Below, one piece after another: positions 45,086 to 57,484 of a stretch of 64,000 nt of DNA (position 1 is its first letter; the number at the start of each line of letters is the position of its first letter). A program made the position numbers and the translations under genes. The notes beneath the pieces are model-generated. The model was not told the DNA's origin and ran no database searches. It saw only the letters and a list, made by a program, of their open reading frames with translations. Source of the stretch: Latrodectus hesperus (lineage: Eukaryota; Arthropoda; Arachnida; Araneae; Theridiidae); contig CM075851.1 in NCBI GenBank assembly GCA_037975125.1, positions 78,855,979 through 78,919,978 of the forward strand. Direction: 5' to 3'.

Positions 45086-47399
45086 CATAGATATATAGTT
45101 ATTAATTAATTATATTGCATCGTCAAATTAAAATAAAGGAGGATTTGCATTTCTTACGACGAGATGTGATACCCAACGAAGTATTTGACTGTCACTGAGT
45201 CCACCTTGTCCCATCAAGTGTACTTTTTTCGTTAGTGATACCCCAAAAAAAAATATTAACTGATCGTACTTAATAAATGATTTGAAATATTTCACTGATT
45301 GCTGGATCATATTGCGTACATAGTAAATAATATTTTATCAACAAAGGAATATAGTTGTTGCATTTATACTGCATTATACACTCAGCTCATGCAATAGCTA
45401 CGATGATGGTATAGTTATTGTTTTCACAGTTTCTTATTTTGTAACATCTGAATTTATACCACAAACTTTTAAAAATATGCTTTCACGTCTTTAAACATTC
45501 AAGCAAAAAAATTATACGACATATTTATACCACATAGCGTCCTCAGAATTACACTTTAAATATTATAATCCTCAAAAATTATAACCAGATACAAAGAAAC
45601 CGAATACCGTAACATTCATTGTAGAAATTGTTTTGTGCGATCCTAGCTGAGAAAAGCCTTGTTCAGAGTGGAATATCTTGCGTTCGATACCAACAATTAT
45701 TAAATACATGAGATGGGTATTTTGTTTTTGTTTTCTGCAAGCATATTTAATTCAATTTTCATTGGTCTATATGCGAGTATTGTTCATGGTCTGTGAAAAG
45801 TCTTTCCTGTAAGTAATATATAGTGATGTTCGAGAAAGAGTTCTGCAATGTATTTCAGGGTTCAACTATTCATTATATGTTTTCAAAGAATTAAGAAGTT
45901 TAATTTGGGAGAAATGCGAAGACATCTGTAAAAGAAATATTGGAAAAATATATAATTGGAAAAATTATAGGAATTTTTAACTTTTAATCTTAGAAATATC
46001 TCTGTATTATTTATATTGATCTGTTTTTATATATACAGGGATTTCTCACACATTTTTTCTTTGATTAGAAGTTTGAAATACTTTCAATTGTGTTTATATC
46101 TTAAATTAAAATAAAAAAGAAGTTATGTATATCCATGCAAATAAAGAAATAAATATCAAATAGATTTTATTGCCTTTTTATTGATGGCAATAATATGTTT
46201 TTGGAAAAATAATTGTTGAATATTTATTAAAAACTAAAGGAAAATCGAAGACATTTAGAAATGTTTGCGATTATCAATTCTAAAAGAACCAAAATGAATG
46301 ACAAGACCTAATCAGACTTTTCGATTATCACTTAAGGGCGAAATCCCACATATTCACGATGAAGGATAATTAACACATTCCTCTGATAATAAGCCATTAA
46401 ATGTTGCTTACTTTCTTTTCAAAGGATTATTACTCTATACCTGTTCACCTAAGCAAAAAAGTGTAATCGGAAAAATCATTCGATTACTCTGAATTACTTA
46501 ATAAATCTGAAAAACAAAATCGAGAGTAAAGCGTTTTATCGCTTTAACCGGTGGATGTTTGCGTTCTGACCTTCGTCCTTTCTTTTTAAGGTGCTCGTAA
46601 GGACGATTGGCGACGCTTCTGGCAGATGTAGGTTAATTGAGGTTCGATCGTCGATGGTATCGAACACCCATAATGGCGATGGAAGAGTTTTGTTGTTGCC
46701 AAAGGAGAAAAGGCAAAAGGATGTTTGAAGGATGATTTGGGAATTACTTTTGGCTAATTGCGACGTCTTGTCATGGGAATGTTGTTGCTGGTCTGGTTTG
46801 GGGTGCACGCGTGTTTGCATTCTTTTGTTGTGATTAAAGGTGAATTGAATGAAGAAAAAATGTTTTTAGTATAAGAACGCTATTAAAGATTTAACATGCG
46901 AGGAATTTACAAAATGTGGGACTTCTGTGGTCTTCGAGGGATTTGAAATGTGGTAAAAGTGTGATTAAGTGACCCATTGGTTTAAATAACTAAACATTGG
47001 ACATCATGTTTTGACACATTTTTTTTATTTCTCAAGAAGATTTTGAGTTTATAACTTAAAAACAAGAATATGTATATTAATTAATATTAAATTCTGAAAA
47101 TGAAGATAGGATGAGATTAAGAACGGGCTGTATTATATTATGTTGAAATCTATACCAGTTGGTATGATTTTAGAATTATAAATGTCTTGAGAAACATTTG
47201 TTGAAATCTGTTGCTTTTTATTTAAGCATGGAAAAACAACATATAAAAAAACAAGCAATTTTATTTGCAGACTTTCAAACTAAGAATGTTTCAAGCAATT
47301 TATATACGCTGGAATTGCAGTTTATAAAAAAATTGAATTAAAAAGATGTCGCAGTTGTTTTTCTTTACCGTTCAGATGACTGGTTTTGCGTTTCTTGTT
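45086..47399. other. AT-rich stretch with one G/C-richer island
   Basis: Bases 46536-46830 are visibly richer in G+C. They hold a 94-codon minus-strand frame (start at 46820, beginning MQTRVHPKPDQQQHSHDK) with no recognised domain. A short inverted repeat GGTTCGAT/ATCGAACA lies inside. I cannot say whether this is an exon, a regulatory island or an unknown repeat. Confidence 0.4.
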
Positions 47400-47810
47400 T
47401 GTTGTAATAATTTCTACTGACGAATTATCATATACGAAAAGTTACGTTTGGTGGAGGAGGTATAATGTTTTAAAGGTGTTTCCTTGAATATGACCAGGTA
47501 TGTTTAGTCACGATATCTGGAAATAACTGGTAATTTTGCAACATTCTGGATAACCATGTGCTTATAACATTGTGTTTAATTTTTTTATGATATGAACTGT
47601 TGTTTTCCAGAATCATAGCGCCATATTTTATTTTGAGAGATATCCCATGGCTTGACACGGGTAGTAGAGGTACCGCGTTCGCAATGGCCAACCCATAATC
47701 TAAATCTTAAAAGAAATTACAGGAAGAGTTTGAGTGTTTAGGAAAAAAGTGTCGCCACAATCCAAAATCATGGGTTGAACTGACCTTACCAATTGATTTG
47801 CTAGCATCTA
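47400..47810 (+). pseudogene. Highly decayed Tc1-like transposase fragment
   Basis: Plus-strand frames give FGGGGIMF-RCF at about 47449, matching the GGG-VM-WGCF block of Tc1 transposases. Near 47700-47785 they give LQEEFECLGKKCRHNPKSW, matching the block after NPIE (-W--LGRRVR-R-P-P--L-EL). The QQDN region between is only faintly visible (about 47605). Stops are frequent and no terminal repeats were found. The open frame on the opposite strand (47470-47691) is a shadow. Confidence 0.4.
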
Positions 47811-48337
47811 GTGATATTCGTTACTGTTATCAGTATTACTTTTAAGACAAGAACTCTATGTCTAGAGAAAATACTTAATACTATCTAAACTTTGAGACGT
47901 GCTTTTGTTACCAATAGGTAAACCTTGAAAACGAAAACGTTGATAAACAATTCTTGAAGCAATAAATATAAAATCGAGGCAAACGATGTCAAATCTAATT
48001 AACTTAAGCTTGTAAAAATAATTTTTTAACTTTAATTTTAATTCATAAATATGTCATTAAAATTTACGGTAAAAAGGAAGAAATTTTGTTAAATGTTTGT
48101 AGATTAAGTTTGATTTGAAAAATTGATTTTCAAACTTTTTTATTTTATTCAGTAAAATCAAAATTTAAAAAAAATATATTGTTTTGTTATCTAGTATTAA
48201 AAAATCTGCTCGGTAAGTACTTAGAGAATATTTGTAAATATGAATTGTTATAAAAATATACAACATTAATGGGCATTTGATTTTTACAATTTATAAAATA
48301 ACGTTCATGACATACTTAAATTTGTTTCTATTTTTTA
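47811..48337. other. AT-rich spacer
   Basis: Nothing recognised. Confidence 0.5.
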
Positions 48338-48632
48338 TGTTGTTGTTGCACTAGTATGCTTCCCTGTATTTAGCCCTGATCTGGGGTCAGCCAATTAGAT
48401 AGAAGCAGCTGGGCTGGAGTCTTCATTATTTCGAAGAAGGGGCCAAGCAAAAGACTCCCAATAATTGGTCAGCCATGTCCAGCGATATCATTTCTCATGG
48501 AGGACATTGCAACCACGGCATATTTAACGTGCCCCAGCCACCATTAGTGAACACGTCGGACGTTTGGTTGGATTCGAAGTCACTACCTGAGAACGAATTC
48601 CCTGACCAACATGACCACTGCGGCCTCTTACT
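48338..48632 (-). mobile_element. tRNA-like SINE (head type D), minus strand
   Basis: On the minus strand: a head with GGCCGCAGTGGTCATG (A-box-like) and GACTTCGAATCCAACC (B-box-like), a middle with GGGGCACGTTAAATATGCC, and a GCAACAACAACA tail. A second copy in the same orientation lies at 62882-63172. A target duplication could not be placed with confidence. The 72-codon frame across it (48475-48693, +) is not a gene. Confidence 0.8.
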
Positions 48633-49338
48633 TTATCTAATAAACAGTAGTAAAAATAGTTATATTCTACATTTTGTATTCATACACATATAGTATATTA
48701 TTCATATCCAGTATACTTTTATCAAATTTTGTTTAATTACCCTTTAGTTATAGAAAGGCAATCCTGATTGAACTCTCTGAAGAAGGAAATCCCAAGTTTG
48801 AAAATTATACATTATTGAACAACTAGAAACAGAAATTTATTTCTATTTATTACGTGTACATTTGTCAAGATGAATGCTTGGAAATTTTCTGAACTTTTTT
48901 CCATGTGACACATGAATATAAACCACTAATTAAGAACGATTCTTTCTGAAGATAATACGGGAGATATATAAAGCCCTTCCGAATACAAGGAAAGTTGCAA
49001 CAAATTATCTGCATGAATCACGATAAAATCAAATTTTTTTTAAGTAGTCCAATCCCAAAGTAAAAACACAGAATAAGATCTGGGGAATGTGGTGGCCATA
49101 TATTGCTTAAAAGAGTGAATACGGTTCACTTTACAAGAAAAATTTTCCTTGTGGATCAAAATTTGAATATCAAAAAAGTCATAAAAATATTTAGATATTA
49201 GACTTTCCTGAAATTATGTAAATATAAGCATTTTCGTGGTTTATCATTACAGTTGCGTCTAATGGAATGAAAGTTTTCAGGATTGATTCTGTGGAATATT
49301 AAAAATTCGAGACAAATGATGCGTAAATGCTTAATGCT
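48633..49338. other. AT-rich spacer
   Basis: Nothing recognised. Confidence 0.5.
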
Positions 49339-49351
49339 TGTATATATGGTT

Positions 49352-50140
49352 CTTCTTCTTTTCTTAGAATTGGGTTTGTATGTCATTGGGCACCTCTGCT
49401 TTTATCAGCATTTTGTACCATTAACTCCAAACCTAATGTTTCCTAGTTCCAGTTGCTCGGGTCACCCACTTTATTAATAAAGTCCGATAACCCTTTAATG
49501 GAGTCTAGGTGTAACTCTCTAGTATGGATGATGCCTAAAGAGGTTAATCTAGGGAGGGCAAGAGCCTCGCATTCATAAATGATATTCTCTGCCGTTTCCT
49601 TTTGCGTATGACATTTCCAGCAGATAGGGTCTTGCTGAAATAGTCCCATCTGGTCAGAGAGTCAGTCATACAAGGGATAGCTTCCTGACTTTCACCAGAA
49701 GATGGTTTGGAGGTCATTTCTACCTCAAGTGAAGGATTCATTACTGCCCCTTTACAAGACAGCCTCTGAGTTCCCTTGTCTTTTTCCGCAAGGTCAACTT
49801 CAGAGGCATCACCTGTAGATGCAGAAATGATTGTTATTTCTTGTATCTTTTCAGCCACAAGATAACAATTTATAAGCTCAGGTAATATAAGTCCACCCAG
49901 CATTGCCTGAGATACTGGGCAAGGCAAATTACTCTAGAAGTTTGCCAGGCAACTAGAGGCTCCGTTAAGACACCAATACCGCGGTGCCAATTAGCCCTAG
50001 GCACGGAACGCATAACACCAGGGTTTACGGGAGCTGGTTCGCGGCCTCTAATTCTATATTCAAGGCTATCCTGTCATTCCTACAGGACGTTCGGTGATCC
50101 ACCGCCTACTGACGCGCCTGGTAGCTGCTCAGGCCCCAGG
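49352..50140 (-). mobile_element. Internally deleted non-LTR retrotransposon derivative, copy 2
   Basis: A 13-bp duplication TGTATATATGGTT (49339-49351, 50141-50153) encloses 789 bp. On the minus strand these run from CCTGGGGCCTGAGCAGC to an AAGAAAAGAAGAAGAA tail. Gapped comparison with 2680-3491 shows the same order of parts and the same junction between 5' sequence and zinc-knuckle end. There is an 18-bp insertion near the 5' end and scattered substitutions. Sharing the junction means the deletion happened before both copies were inserted. Confidence 0.88.
49443..49649 (-). pseudogene. LINE ORF2 C-terminal zinc-knuckle remnant, copy 2
   Basis: Identical to the 68-codon frame at 3187-3393 except for three residues. 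One change turns the zinc-ligand histidine into asparagine (ICWKCHTQKETAENIIYEC), so this copy's knuckle is probably non-functional. A second open frame of ~127 codons (49544-49927) corresponds to 2906-3292 in copy 1, with a one-codon length difference in its serine-rich part. Confidence 0.75.
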
Positions 50141-50153
50141 TGTATATATGGTT

Positions 50154-52097
50154 AGTGTTAGGGAGTTTTGCTTGTTTTCTTCCTTACGATAAATGAAATC
50201 GACTTACTATCAATGAAAAACGTTATCGGATAGCTTCACATGAAGAACGTTCAAATGTTAGATTTCAGTTGTTAATATTTTCAATATTAACATACCCACA
50301 ACGAAGATATATTTACTGTACTTGAATTATGTACTAAATATACAATATTAAAACAAATTATTATTAAATGAAAAAGGCTGTATCAAAATCTTGAAGAAAA
50401 GAACGATAAAATTTTTTTTTACGTCTTCATATCATCTTCTCTGTCCAACGGATCGAGCAAATACTTTATTAATCTGATGTAAAATTTTGGAGATTAATTA
50501 TTTAATATTGAGCTATTTTTCTGCATGAAATTTTTAAAATTCATTCAGAAAATAAATAAAAAAATTAAATGTCCTTCCCTTAAATTTAAAGTGTTTTCCA
50601 TTTTCATTCCACTAAAATGTAAGTCCTTACATAGTAATCTCTATAGTAATCATTTTTCAAATGAGTCAAATTGTATTCAACCGATCGTATTTTGAAAAAA
50701 TGTGAAAGAAAGATAAATAGTGAAATTAAGTCATATAATCATCTGCAAATATTTATGCACAATAATATACTTTTTCATTGCTTCTAATTTATGTTATTGG
50801 TGACCTAAAGACAAAAATGTATGGTTAGAAATGGAATTTTTGGATTTGATTCCGACCAATGTTGTGCGAAGGAGATGACTCGCACTTTTACTTTCTTCAC
50901 ACGCATCTTTTTGAATGGATGCGTATAAATTCTCATTATTTTTTTCTTTTGAGGAAAAGTTATACAGTCTATTATCTACGAAGCTTCTTTCCAGAAAGCA
51001 CCATGCGTTGGATATTAAAGAAATCCGACATGAAAATTAAAAACGAAAAATTTATGCAGTGAGTCATTTTTTGAGTAAAATTCTTGACATTGTTTCAAGG
51101 AGAAATTGTTATACAAATATCTGATCAATATTTTAAGTTTCTAATTTAATTAAATTTAATTATTTGATTTCCTTAGCAATAAAACTATAGCCAAAAAACA
51201 ACAAAAGTTTTATTAAATAATAGGAATCAGCAATTATAACCACATTATTTTGTATTAATAAGAAATAAGAACTAACGTAATATATATTTTCGAATATGAT
51301 TGGTCCTTGTTCTGTGTCCTTTAAGAAAAAAAGCTTCATGATTCTGTGTCCTCTAAGAAAGAAAGAAAAATTATAACATGAAATAAATAATTTCATTAAC
51401 ACTACATTTCTTTTCAATTTTATTGTTTATTATTTTTTTTTTACTCGACATAACAAATATGTGAACACAATTACATCGATATATCATTTTTAGAATTATA
51501 TAAATACGTGAAATCAATGTTTCTAAAATTAATTATATGAATATATTAATTCATTGCTCTCATAAAAATATATATCAAATAATGAAATTTTACAATTTCA
51601 ATTAGCGTGTTTCTTGTTGATCATAGCCCTAAGCTATTAAAACAAAATATTTCGAATAAAAAAACTATACATGGCTGCTTCTGCGATGATTTTGCCCTTG
51701 AAAGAGTGAGAGGGAATAAAAATTCATCGGGAAAATCCTGCTTAACCTGAAGGTCAATGAGTCGGCAACCGAAAAAAAATTACTGATGTGTCATTATTTA
51801 CATGTAAATTAAAAACTTTAAGAAATGAGTCGTCTTTTGACATTGTTTGAAGGCAAAATTTTTTGTTGACTTTTGCCTGGGCCTTGCATTTTATTCATTC
51901 GAATTAAATGATGTATAAGCGCACATATTCTAAAACCAACAATATATACTTTAATTTTTCAGCGGTTAATATTCTTCCATTTCAAATTTCAATTATTTCT
52001 TTATATTGATATTAACAACAAATCCTTCAGTGATCGGTTTTTCAACGAGAGTTATTATTTTTATTTATATGTAATGGTAGCTCAACTTTAATAATTG
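50154..52097. other. AT-rich spacer
   Basis: Frames at 50859-51062 (+) and 51160-51417 (-) show no motif. Confidence 0.5.
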
Positions 52098-52111
52098 AAA
52101 TAAACATTGTT

Positions 52112-52542
52112 TTTTTATTTTTTTTTATTTGGGAAAACAAAAATATCTCCCTGTGCACCAAGGAATACCACACAGGGCCCGAAGGTACAACAAATGTACT
52201 ACAAAACAAATCCAAATAATACATGAGATGAAAAAAGTAATAATAAAAGAAAGCAGAGAGAAAAAAAGATATAAAAATGAAAAATGAATTAGATAACAGC
52301 ATGGATAAATTTTACAAAAAATTCAAAATTCTCTTTCTTAACTAGGTCCACCATAATCGGGGGCCACCTGTTATTTAAGTCTTTACAAAGCTCGTTCCTT
52401 TCTTCTGAAACAGATGGGCATTCAAGAAGAATGTGAGAAGGGTTGTCACTCCCAGAGTTGCACATGCACACCTCACTGTTTTTAATGTGGAAACGGTGTA
52501 GGTAACTATTGAATTTCCCATGTCCAGTGAGGAATTGCGTAA
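52112..52542 (-). mobile_element. 5'-truncated LINE with poly(A) tail and 14-bp TSD
   Basis: A perfect duplication AAATAAACATTGTT at 52098-52111 and 52543-52556 encloses 431 bp. The minus-strand tail appears as the T-rich run at 52112-52130. This part carries the last ~84 codons of a LINE protein plus ~180 bp of 3' untranslated region. It differs from the LINE ends at 2680 and 28008 in both sequence and tail type. Confidence 0.93.
52289..52542 (-). pseudogene. LINE ORF2 C-terminus, 5'-truncated
   Basis: Reads QFLTGHGKFNSYLHRFHI, then VCMCNSGSDNPSHILLECPS, and ends FFVKFIHAVI. LTGHG-F--YLHRF followed by C-x-C-x8-H-x4-C is the standard end of jockey/R1/I-like LINE proteins, just after RNase H. 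The frame is intact up to the truncation point at the target duplication. The ~27 codons upstream in the same open frame are flanking genomic sequence, not element. All metal ligands are present. Confidence 0.88.
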
Positions 52543-52556
52543 AAATAAACATTGTT

Positions 52557-55500
52557 GCGTATTGAAATTTTTTTAAATCTTCTTTCATGAAATAGTTTAG
52601 TAAAAGGAAATTATATTTCAGCATAAAACTTATGGCACATATTAAAATTTAAAATTTTTTTCCTTTAAAATTGAACACTGGCACATACCTGTTTTTATAA
52701 AAATACAAATCGAATAGTTGAAATTTTGTATTCCAAATCAGCTATCTTTTTACTAATATCAATCTTAGCAATAGAATATTGCAACAAAATATTTATAATG
52801 GAAAATTTTGCATATTTATTTGTGGTTTTATCGAAGGTTATGTCATTGAGACTGAGAACAAATTCTGCTTCTAATATATGGATATATTTGGAGAAATCTT
52901 AATTAACCTGAAGGTCAATGAATCGAATTATGACAAAGGAAGAAAATGCCACTGACAAAGAAAATATTAATATGAAAATTATAACAAAACGTTAAGATGG
53001 AAAACTGTTTTTTGATATAATGTTCTCGGTATTGCTTGAATGACAGATTATTTTTGAGTATCGCCAAGTGCTCGATAATATATTGAAGTAGGGATAGTTG
53101 AATAGATAAAATTTTATTTTCTGCATATTTACTTAAAAAATTTGAGTTAAGAGTTTTTAAAGGAAATTAAAATTTAAAAGGTTTAAACAACATCATTTTT
53201 TATTTCTATTCTATTGAAAATATTCTTGTTTTGTAAATGAATTGACGTAATTTAATTTTTAAATAAATTGTTTTCTGTTCCTATTTCAGTTTTAAAATAC
53301 CTAAATTAAAAATTAATTTCTGCAAACAAAAACTGAATTTTTAGTGAAAACTTAAAATGAATAAAAATTTTTTGTATTTAAATTTATACACATAAAAATT
53401 TTAAACTCTATTTAAACTATAACTTCCTCAAAATATGCATTATTTAATTTTAATTAAACTAAGCATTCGAATAATAAAAATTATAAAAATTAAATACAAC
53501 TAAGAGTTGAAATGTTTAAAAAATTTCATGCATAAAAATACCATCTATACTGAACTAGATTTGCATATGTTTTTGAAATTAAAGTGGTACATATTGTTTC
53601 TCCTATTCTTTGGCCTGTTCTAACTTTAATATATTAGAATTATTATTCCCTTATATATTTTATTATTATTTACAATATGTTACCTTATATTTGCCCTATT
53701 AGTTAGAAAATTCATTATTGTGAAATATTTGAAAGATATATTATTAATAAAGAAAGAGTTGACCAAGAAAAAAAATTGCACAAATATTTGCAGAAATTTG
53801 TATAACAAAATATCATAATTTATACGAATCCAAATAATTTATGAATTTATTCATCGAAAAAGAACATTAAACATTGTAATTCAAATTAACAAAAATGTTT
53901 GAAATACAATTGTTTCATTTTTCTCTACTTATTTTTGTAAACTCTTCTTTCTTTGGTTTATTCTATAATCAAATATATATATGTAAATTAATAATAAATT
54001 AAAGATTTATTTGAGAATTTTTACAAAGTGATTTTTTGATACATATTTATTAAAACATAATTAAATTAAAAGACCAAACCTCATGATATTTACAGTAATG
54101 CACGAAAAAAGCTTTGCAAGTATACATTAATGCCCAAAGTTAAGTTACAAACATTAAAAATAAGATTTTTTGAAAAAAAAAAAAGAAACGTGTTTCAAGA
54201 GGAAAATTTAGAGCATCAATGCTTATGCTGTAAGGCAAGAAATAAGATTTTGAGGCAAGAATAAAAACTAGCGCAGGTATACTGATATGCAAACAAGAGA
54301 AACATTAGTCCAAATAGGATTCGTCATATTTTGCCGTTTTTATAATATTTTTCATTGGACTCATTATTTCTTTGTTTACTAAAAAGTGAAGTCATTTTGC
54401 ACAACTATACAACAGTCATAGCGAATACTCATACTGTCAATGATGATCAACATTTAACGTGCAATTACCTGTTATTAATCTGTTATTCCAAAAGTGGTTA
54501 ATATCGATAAAGATCGTGACAGGGGTTGTCGACAAATAGTGGCTTTTCTTAAAGCATCCACAAATGTTTTATAAGACAGATATATTTGGAATTTCTGCTG
54601 ATCAGATTATATGATGAATACCTTCTTAAAGATTGCTTGGGTCTTCCGTAAAATGATATTATTTTAATTATACATAATATTTGTTCAATGTTTGGTAATT
54701 TGGGATTATATAGTCAATGGTTATTTTTTTTATAATTAGTTGATAATTGATGAAAAATGTTTACTAAATATAGAAAGTCGCTTAAAAATTTACATTTGTT
54801 TATTTTGTATTATAATGCATTTATTACAAAGATTACTATGTTAGTAAATAATTCTAAAGCTTTTATAGATAAAATTACATTTAGCAATATATACATGTTC
54901 TGAAAAAATTGAAAATATTTAGATAGAAAAATATATCTACAACACTCATCTATCATTTCTGAAATAAATATTTAGTTAGATTATTACTTAACAAAAGCAT
55001 TCTTATAAAATATTAGTTGGTTCATCTCTTTGATTAATGGAAAGAAATATTTTGATTTCAATAATTAAATTTGATTAAATTTTTTCTCTATGGTTCAAAA
55101 GCAGTGCGATAGAGAGCTGCCAAAAATTAGCAAAAAGAGTCCTTTCATTCAAAAAAATCTCTTATTAAAATAACTGAATATTTAAAAAGTATGATATTCG
55201 TAAAAGAATAATATTTTTGTTCTTTCGTAATGTATATTAATGTAAGTTTTTATTTAATTTTATTATCAAAGTATATCTTCAAATGCCTTGCCATATTTAT
55301 GCTATGGTATGAATAAATTTCCTTTTTTGAAAATTATTTAATCACAAGCATTCTGTTTAGGGGGTACAAAAGTATTTTCTAATTAGCTGCATTTTGAAAC
55401 TAATATATGAACTCAAATACCTACGAAAATACCGTATGCTGTATGTTTTTAGAAAGCCTTAGTATAGATTTTATTCAGATAGTTATCAATAATCTTAGGC

Positions 55501-56194
55501 AAATAAAACTGAGATGAGATTGTCTCTACATGCAAATTGAAAATAGTTCCATTTTCAGTTTGCATATAGAGACAAAATTTCTTTATCTCATTTATGTCAA
55601 TTATACTTTTAAACTACATAGTTTAACTTTGAATATTTAGAAATTTTGCAAAACTAACTTTTTTTTATTATTTTAAAATTTTTAAATCATTTTAAAATTT
55701 AATGACATATAAAATATTTTAGAATTTATTTATTTTCTATTATGGGAAAATCATTTCAGAGAACAAAATCCTAGAAAACTATTTTTATACAAAATAAATG
55801 CTTTAACTGTCGAAAAATATTTTTCAATTTTATTTTATTTTTTTCATTACTTATTAGAAAAATGAAGCATAGAGCTGTGTACTGAGAAATATACGATCAA
55901 AATCACAGAATATTCATAGTAATTATATGTTGACGCCTTCTCTTTACTTATTTTATCCAATCTGTGATCAAAGATTGATCTTTTGTTTATCTATTGGTTG
56001 CAAAACAAAATACCACACCCAACTCTAAATGATTCGAGACGCAGAGAGTAAGAAAATTATCTCGGTGACAAAAGACACACCCAACTAAGTGTTCTTGACT
56101 TAAGGAAAGAAGTACTAATCGTTTCATTAATAGACTAATTGTTTTTCTTTATAGTAGACGTAAGAAATTCTTCAACAGCACCGATGAAAAAATT
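52557..56194. other. AT-rich stretch, 3.6 kb, with one hairpin
   Basis: No gene recognised. The only structure I can support is the hairpin at 55510-55590. Confidence 0.5.
55510..55590. ncRNA. miRNA-like hairpin or small foldback element
   Basis: A 25-base left arm (55520-55544, starting TTGTCTCTACATGC) pairs with 55551-55575 over 23 exact pairs. One G.U-type and one C.A mismatch remain, and the loop is AGTTCC. After an internal loop, TGAGAT and ATCTCA extend the stem to 55510 and 55590. The size and near-perfect pairing fit either a pre-miRNA-like RNA or a miniature inverted-repeat element. Transcription is not shown. Confidence 0.35.
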
Positions 56195-56476
56195 TGAAAT
56201 CCAAAAAGATTCAACTGCTTTTACCCCAAATATATATGATTACAAAGTGTTTAGCGTAAAGATTAACAACCCACAATTATTTCTGTTTGATGTAAAATTT
56301 AGTTTAAATGAAAAACAGCCATTAAATTATTTGGGGTAAAAGCATTGAAATCCAAAAAGATTCAATTGCTTTTACCCCAAATATATATGATTACAAAGTA
56401 TTTAGCGTAAAGATTAACAACCCACAATTATTTCTGTTTGATGTAAAATTTAGTTTAAATAAAAAACAGCCATTAA
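56195..56476. repeat. 151-bp tandem duplication with internal 17-bp inverted repeats
   Basis: Two adjacent units start TTGAAATCCAAAAAGATTC, spaced 151 bp apart and nearly identical; the second lacks its last ~20 bases. Inside the first, TGCTTTTACCCCAAATA (56216-56232) is the exact reverse complement of 56328-56344. The second unit repeats the left arm at about 56367. The arms look like terminal repeats of a ~130-bp miniature element. The 66-codon frame over unit 1 is probably fortuitous. Confidence 0.9.
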
Positions 56477-57090
56477 CATAAGAAATTTTCTTTTGTTAAA
56501 TTATTCCCTTCAAAGCAAAGTTAATGGCATTCTTCTATGAAGGAAAGCGATTTAGTCCACGTTACTTGCAATTAGTGCAATTTAATACCAATTGCTACTT
56601 TTTACACTATTGCACTATTGGCAAGTTCACTAAATGAGTTAGCCATGACCCAGGAATATGTCATGACCATATGATACATTACTACCAAGCGATTTCCGTA
56701 CCCGAATTTTTGAAAATTTGACTATTGCAAATCAGTTTGTTGCAAAGCATTGTCAACTCACTAACTGATTTGTAATTTAAACTATGCTCACTTGGTGAAC
56801 TCAACTCCTGCGTTGGCACATTTTTCTCTACTGCTACCCACATCAGCAATAGACATTGAGCCCAAAAGATATTTTAACATGCAGAAGTTCTCTCTTTAAA
56901 ATCGCTTTCTCTTGGGTAAGATATCAGATCCATTGTCTTACAACAGTAAGACTCTTTAGATTACCACAATCCGATTTATATTGTTGGTTGTGTACTCTAC
57001 GATCTTTTTCTTGCGTATGAAAACTAATTCAATGGGATATACAGTTTAAAACACTCAGGGTTTAGACCACTACAAAAACCACATAAAATG
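56477..57090. other. Spacer
   Basis: Nothing recognised, though it is slightly less AT-rich than average. Confidence 0.5.
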
Positions 57091-57484
57091 TTATTGTTGT
57101 TGTTGTTACTTATGACACTTGAACTAACCAAGCTCACTATGCTTTTGCTAACGCGAATTTAAGTCAGTAGGGTGCGTCTTTCATTTTAATCAGAGCACCA
57201 CGAAGGTGAAAGTACGTCTTTGCTCTTCAAATCCTCCGATAGATGGCACCATCAGAGGATCAACTCCCTCAATTTTGACATTGATCTGAAGGGGGGGGGG
57301 AATTTTCTCCAGACCATTGTACCCATGGTAAACTGCTCAACGACCGACCACAGGACTTTCGATTTCACAGATTTAACGAGCACGTATATCGCGTGTATCG
57401 GTGGGTTTTTGGCGGCATTGGGAATCGAACCCCGTCCTTCCGGATGGAAAGCCGATGCCCTAACCACAAGGCTGCCACGACCCC
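57091..57484 (-). mobile_element. tRNA-derived SINE (head type E) with shared 3' domain, minus strand
   Basis: On the minus strand it starts GGGGTCGTGGCAGCC with A box CTTGTGGTTAGGGCATC and B box GGGGTTCGATTCCC. It runs through ~180 bp of its own middle, including a run of about 11 C. The last ~138 bases (57091-57228) are the 3' domain also found at 11828-11963 and 40326-40445, with a CAACAACAACAA tail. No clear target duplication was found. Overlapping open frames on both strands here are shadows of the SINE. Confidence 0.88.
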
